The notes beneath the pieces are model-generated. The model was not told the DNA's origin, searched no databases, and was given only the letters and a program-made list of their open reading frames with translations. Positions 61,244-64,000 of a stretch of 64,000 bases of DNA are shown one piece after another; positions within the stretch are counted from its first letter, which is position 1; each line of letters begins with the position of its first letter. The stretch spans positions 248,001-312,000 of the forward strand of contig CAWIFR010000002.1 in assembly GCA_963835465.1 (NCBI GenBank). Direction: 5' to 3'. A program made the translations under genes and the position numbers. Source of the DNA: Bog-756 sp963835465. Its GTDB lineage: Bacteria > Actinomycetota > Acidimicrobiia > Acidimicrobiales > RAAP-2.

Positions 61244-63158
61244 GCGCCGATCCCGAGGTCATCTGGGACCCCCGGACGACGTGGGCCGGTCGACGGTGGT
61301 GGGCCGATACCTGGACTGGCTGCGGGAGGAGCGGGCCCTCGAGTTCACCACCTATGGCGACCTGTGGCAGTGGTCGGTGGACGACCTCACCGGTTTCTGG
61401 TCGTCGATCTGGTCGTTCTTCAACGTGCAGGCCCCGGTTCCCTACGAGAGCGTGCTGCGCCATCCCGCCATGCCCGGCACGCAGTGGTTCCCCGGGGCCC
61501 GGCTCAACTACGCCGAGCACGCGCTGGCCACCCGTGGCGACGGAGTCGCTGTCATCGCCCGCTCGCAGTCCCGGGACGAACGTCGACTCAGCTGGGACGA
61601 CCTGGCCGACCAGGTGGCCCGCTGCCGGACCGGCCTGCTCCGTCTGGGCGTCGAACAAGGGGACCGGGTGGCTGCCTACCTCCCGAACGGCCCCGAGGCT
61701 CTGGTGGCATTCCTGGCCACCGCCAGCCTCGGTGCGGTCTGGTGTTCGTGCCCACCCGAGTTCGGGGTGCGTAGCGTGACGGACCGGTTCGGGCAGCTCG
61801 ACCCGGTGCTGCTCTTCGTAGTCCGCTCCTACCGGTACGGGACGAAGGTGATCGACCGCTCCGGCGAGGTCGCCGCCATCGTCGATGCCCTACCCAGCGT
61901 GCGGACCGTGGTGGACGTCGATGACCAGTGGGACGACCTGGTGGGAGAGCCGGGCGAGCTGGCCTTCGACCCGGTTCCCTTCGACCACCCCCTGTACGTC
62001 CTCTTCTCGTCGGGGACCACCGGGCTGCCCAAGGCCATCGTGCACGGCCACGGCGGGATCCTCCTCGAGCACCTGAAGTCGCTGGCCCTCCATCACGACC
62101 TGGGCCCCGGCGACCGCTTCTTCTGGTTCTCGACCACGGGATGGATGATGTGGAACCTGCTGGTGTCCGGGCTCTGCGTCGGGTGCACCATCGTCCTGTT
62201 CGACGGTGACCCGGGCTGGCCCGACCGGGGCGCCTTGTGGCGACTGGCCGCCGAGACCGGGGTCACCGTCTTCGGGGTCAGCGCACCCTTCCTCCTGGCC
62301 TGCCGGAACGACGCCCTCGAACTCGGCACCGTGGGTGACCTGTCGAGGATCCGGTCGGTGGGGTCCACCGGCGCCCCGCTGCCGGCCGAGGGCTACCGAT
62401 GGGTGCACGACCAACTGCCAAAGGTCTGGTTGACGTCGGTGAGCGGTGGCACCGACGTCTGCACGGCCTTCGTCGGCGGGAGTCCCCTCCTGCCGGTGGT
62501 GGCCGGCGAGATCAGCTGCCGCTACCTGGGCGCCCGGGTCGAGGCCTTCGACGATGCCGGCCGCCCACTCGTGGGAGAGCAGGGTGAATTGGTGGTCACC
62601 GCCCCCATGCCGTCCATGCCCACCGGCTTCTGGGGTGACGACGGCAGCCGGCTCGTGGACGCCTACTTCTCACGGTTCCCCGGGGTCTGGTGCCACGGCG
62701 ACTGGATCACCATCACCGACCGGGGATCGTGCATCATCACCGGCCGTTCGGATGCCACCCTCAACCGGGGGGGCGTCCGATCGGGCACCAGCGAGTTCTA
62801 CGCGGTGGTCGAAGCCATTCCCGGCATCACCGACAGCCTGGTCGTGCACCTCGAGGATGCCGCGGGAGGTGCCGGCCGACTGGTCCTCTTCGTACAGCTG
62901 GACGAGTCCACGGTGCTCGACGGCCGGCTCCGGGCCCGCATTGCCGGTGACCTCCGATCAGGGCTCTCCCCCCGGCATGTGCCTGACGAGGTGCACGAGG
63001 TCCCGGCCATTCCCCGGACCCACTCGGGGAAGAAGCTGGAAGTGCCGGTGAAGCGGATCCTCGCCGGCTCAACGGTGGCCAGCGTGGTGAGCGTCGGCGC
63101 CCTGGCCGATCCCGGTGCCCTGGACGCGTTCGTCGAGATCGGCAGTCGTCCCGATTGA
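61240..63158 (+). CDS. Acetoacetyl-CoA synthetase-like AMP-forming ligase (one frameshift)
   Basis: A ligase of about 639 residues of the acetoacetyl-CoA synthetase branch of the ANL superfamily. Key elements: YGDLWQWSVDDLTGFWSSIWSFFNV and MPGTQWFPGARLNYAEHAL (N-terminal ACS-type module), PLYVLFSSGTTGLPKAIVHGHGGILLEHLK (P-loop), FFWFSTTGWMMWNLLVSGLCVGCTIVLFDGDPGW, VSGGTDVCTAFVGG and the C-terminal SGKKLEVPVKRIL with catalytic Lys. The start overlaps the lyase stop (ATGA). One base appears missing in a C run near 61271, giving WDPPDDVGRSTVVGRYLDW. It would activate acetoacetate or a similar 3-oxo acid released by the lyases. Confidence 0.86.
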
Positions 63159-63187
63159 TCCCGATCCGGCCGGCCGGGCGAGCGATC

Positions 63188-64000
63188 TCAGCCGACCGGC
63201 CAGGCCAGCGACTTGACCTCGAGGTATTGGTCGAACCCGGCGATCCCGTTCTGTCGACCGATCCCGCTGTCCTTGAATCCACCGAAGGGGAGGTCGGGCC
63301 CATAGATCATGCCGCCGTTGATGCTCACGGTGCCTGTCCGGATCCGTCCGGCCACGGCGAGGGCCCGCTCCAGCGAGCCGGAGTTCACGGCGCCGCCCAG
63401 TCCGTACTCGCTGTCATTGGCGATCCTGACGGCATCGTCATCGTCCTCGTAGGGGATGACCACCAGCACGGGTCCGAAGATCTCCTCACGGGCGATGGTC
63501 ATCGAGTTGTCCACCCCGGTGAAGAGCGTCGGCTCGACGAACCAGCCTCTGGGCTGATCTGACGGACGACCGCCGCCGAGGGCCAGGGTGGCGCCCTCCG
63601 CGACCCCCCGCTCGATGTAGCCGAGGACCCGGCTCCGCTGCTTCTCGGAGATGAGCGGGCCCATCATGACGTCGGGACGTTGGGGATCGCCGTAGGGGAC
63701 GCCGGCCAGCATGGTCACCAAGAGCTCGACCCCCTCGTCGTAGCGGGTCCGGGGCAGGAGCATGCGGGTGGGGATGGCACATCCTTGACCGGCATGGGCA
63801 CAGACGGCGAGCCCGGACATCATGGCCGTGGGGAAGTCGGCGTCGTCCAGGACGATGGTGGCCGACTTGCCCCCGAGCTCGAGAAAGAGCCGCTTCAGGG
63901 TGGCCGCCCCCTTCTCCATGATCCGCTTCCCCACGCCGGTCGAGCCGGTGAACGAGATCAGGTCGACCTGCGGGGAGAGGGTGAGCTCCTCGCCGACCAT
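63188..64000 (-). CDS. Aldehyde dehydrogenase, C-terminal part
   Basis: The C-terminal 270 residues of a class 1/2-like NAD-dependent aldehyde dehydrogenase running off the right edge. Visible: VDLISFTGSTGVGKRIMEKGAATLKRLFLELGGKSATIVLDDAD (general-base Glu in LELGG), GLAVCAHAGQGCAIPTRMLL (catalytic Cys in GQGC), REEIFGPVLVVIPYED and LPFGGFKDSGIGRQNGIAGFDQYLEVKSL. The first codon in the window is an internal Met. It is convergent with the acetoacetyl-CoA synthetase gene. Oxidises an aldehyde of the pathway or belongs to a separate operon beyond the edge. Confidence 0.87.
   Translation of the reverse strand: MVGEELTLSPQVDLISFTGSTGVGKRIMEKGAATLKRLFLELGGKSATIVLDDADFPTAMMSGLAVCAHAGQGCAIPTRMLLPRTRYDEGVELLVTMLAGVPYGDPQRPDVMMGPLISEKQRSRVLGYIERGVAEGATLALGGGRPSDQPRGWFVEPTLFTGVDNSMTIAREEIFGPVLVVIPYEDDDDAVRIANDSEYGLGGAVNSGSLERALAVAGRIRTGTVSINGGMIYGPDLPFGGFKDSGIGRQNGIAGFDQYLEVKSLAWPVG

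Noticed and set aside
1..64000. CRISPR arrays, tRNA or rRNA genes, insertion sequences, prophage
   Set aside because: No regularly spaced repeats, cloverleaf-like or rRNA segments, transposase motifs or phage genes were seen when reading the window.

Overview
The window is GC-rich, gene-dense and reads as actinobacterial chromosome. GAF-ANTAR regulators, a CsbD/YihY/PfpI stress set under a SigF/SigB-type sigma factor, a remnant of an F420-type luciferase-like protein, many acyl-CoA dehydrogenases and DUF35-thiolase proteins all fit Actinomycetota. An Acidimicrobiia-like organism is my best guess, but that is inference. I saw no rRNA, tRNA, CRISPR, transposase or phage genes.

Layout. 1-6.4 kb: oxidative and catabolic genes (short-chain dehydrogenase, acyl-CoA dehydrogenase, phosphotriesterase-like hydrolase, aldehyde dehydrogenase, CurA-like reductase, double AhpD-like protein). 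6.4-17.6 kb: mixed genes (tandem GAF regulators, metallo-beta-lactamase hydrolase, universal stress protein, acyl-CoA ligase, APH-like kinase, double TetR-like regulator, secreted GH5 endoglycosylceramidase-like enzyme). 17.6-38.2 kb: a stress-response island. It holds sigF with its STAS antagonist and anti-sigma kinase, a second STAS-kinase pair, a third STAS protein and two SpoIIE-type phosphatases. The effectors include CsbD, YihY, DUF6328, PfpI/DJ-1, hemerythrin, encapsulated ferritin, DinB and small membrane proteins. Ten sites shaped GTTT/GGTT-N15/16-GGG(T/A)A stand just upstream of genes in this island, including the sigF operon, so it looks like a physically clustered SigF regulon. 34.5-37.7 kb, lying inside that island, is a thiolase-thiolase-DUF35 operon. 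38.6-43.2 kb: a second universal stress protein, P450, carboxymuconolactone decarboxylase-like protein, 3-hydroxyisobutyrate-dehydrogenase-like protein and crotonase.

43.6-64 kb: a second catabolic block. A Liv-type ABC importer (binding protein, LivG, and a fused LivH-LivM-LivF polypeptide) is followed by an amidohydrolase and a divergent GntR regulator. Then comes a long, tightly packed plus-strand run: flavin monooxygenase, CoA-transferase, CitE-like lyase, DapB-like oxidoreductase, DUF35-thiolase fusion, two-subunit acyl-CoA dehydrogenase, MaoC hydratase, a second CitE-like lyase and acetoacetyl-CoA synthetase. An aldehyde dehydrogenase lies on the opposite strand. Together they look like uptake, CoA activation, dehydrogenation, hydration and aldol-type cleavage of a branched or cyclic carboxylic acid. 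The substrate cannot be read from the sequence.

Caution: at least 15 conserved genes carry one to five single-base frameshifts that disappear when one base in a short G/C run is removed or added. Motifs and downstream frames stay intact, so I regard most as sequencing or assembly errors rather than decay. Coordinates for those genes span the whole repaired gene.
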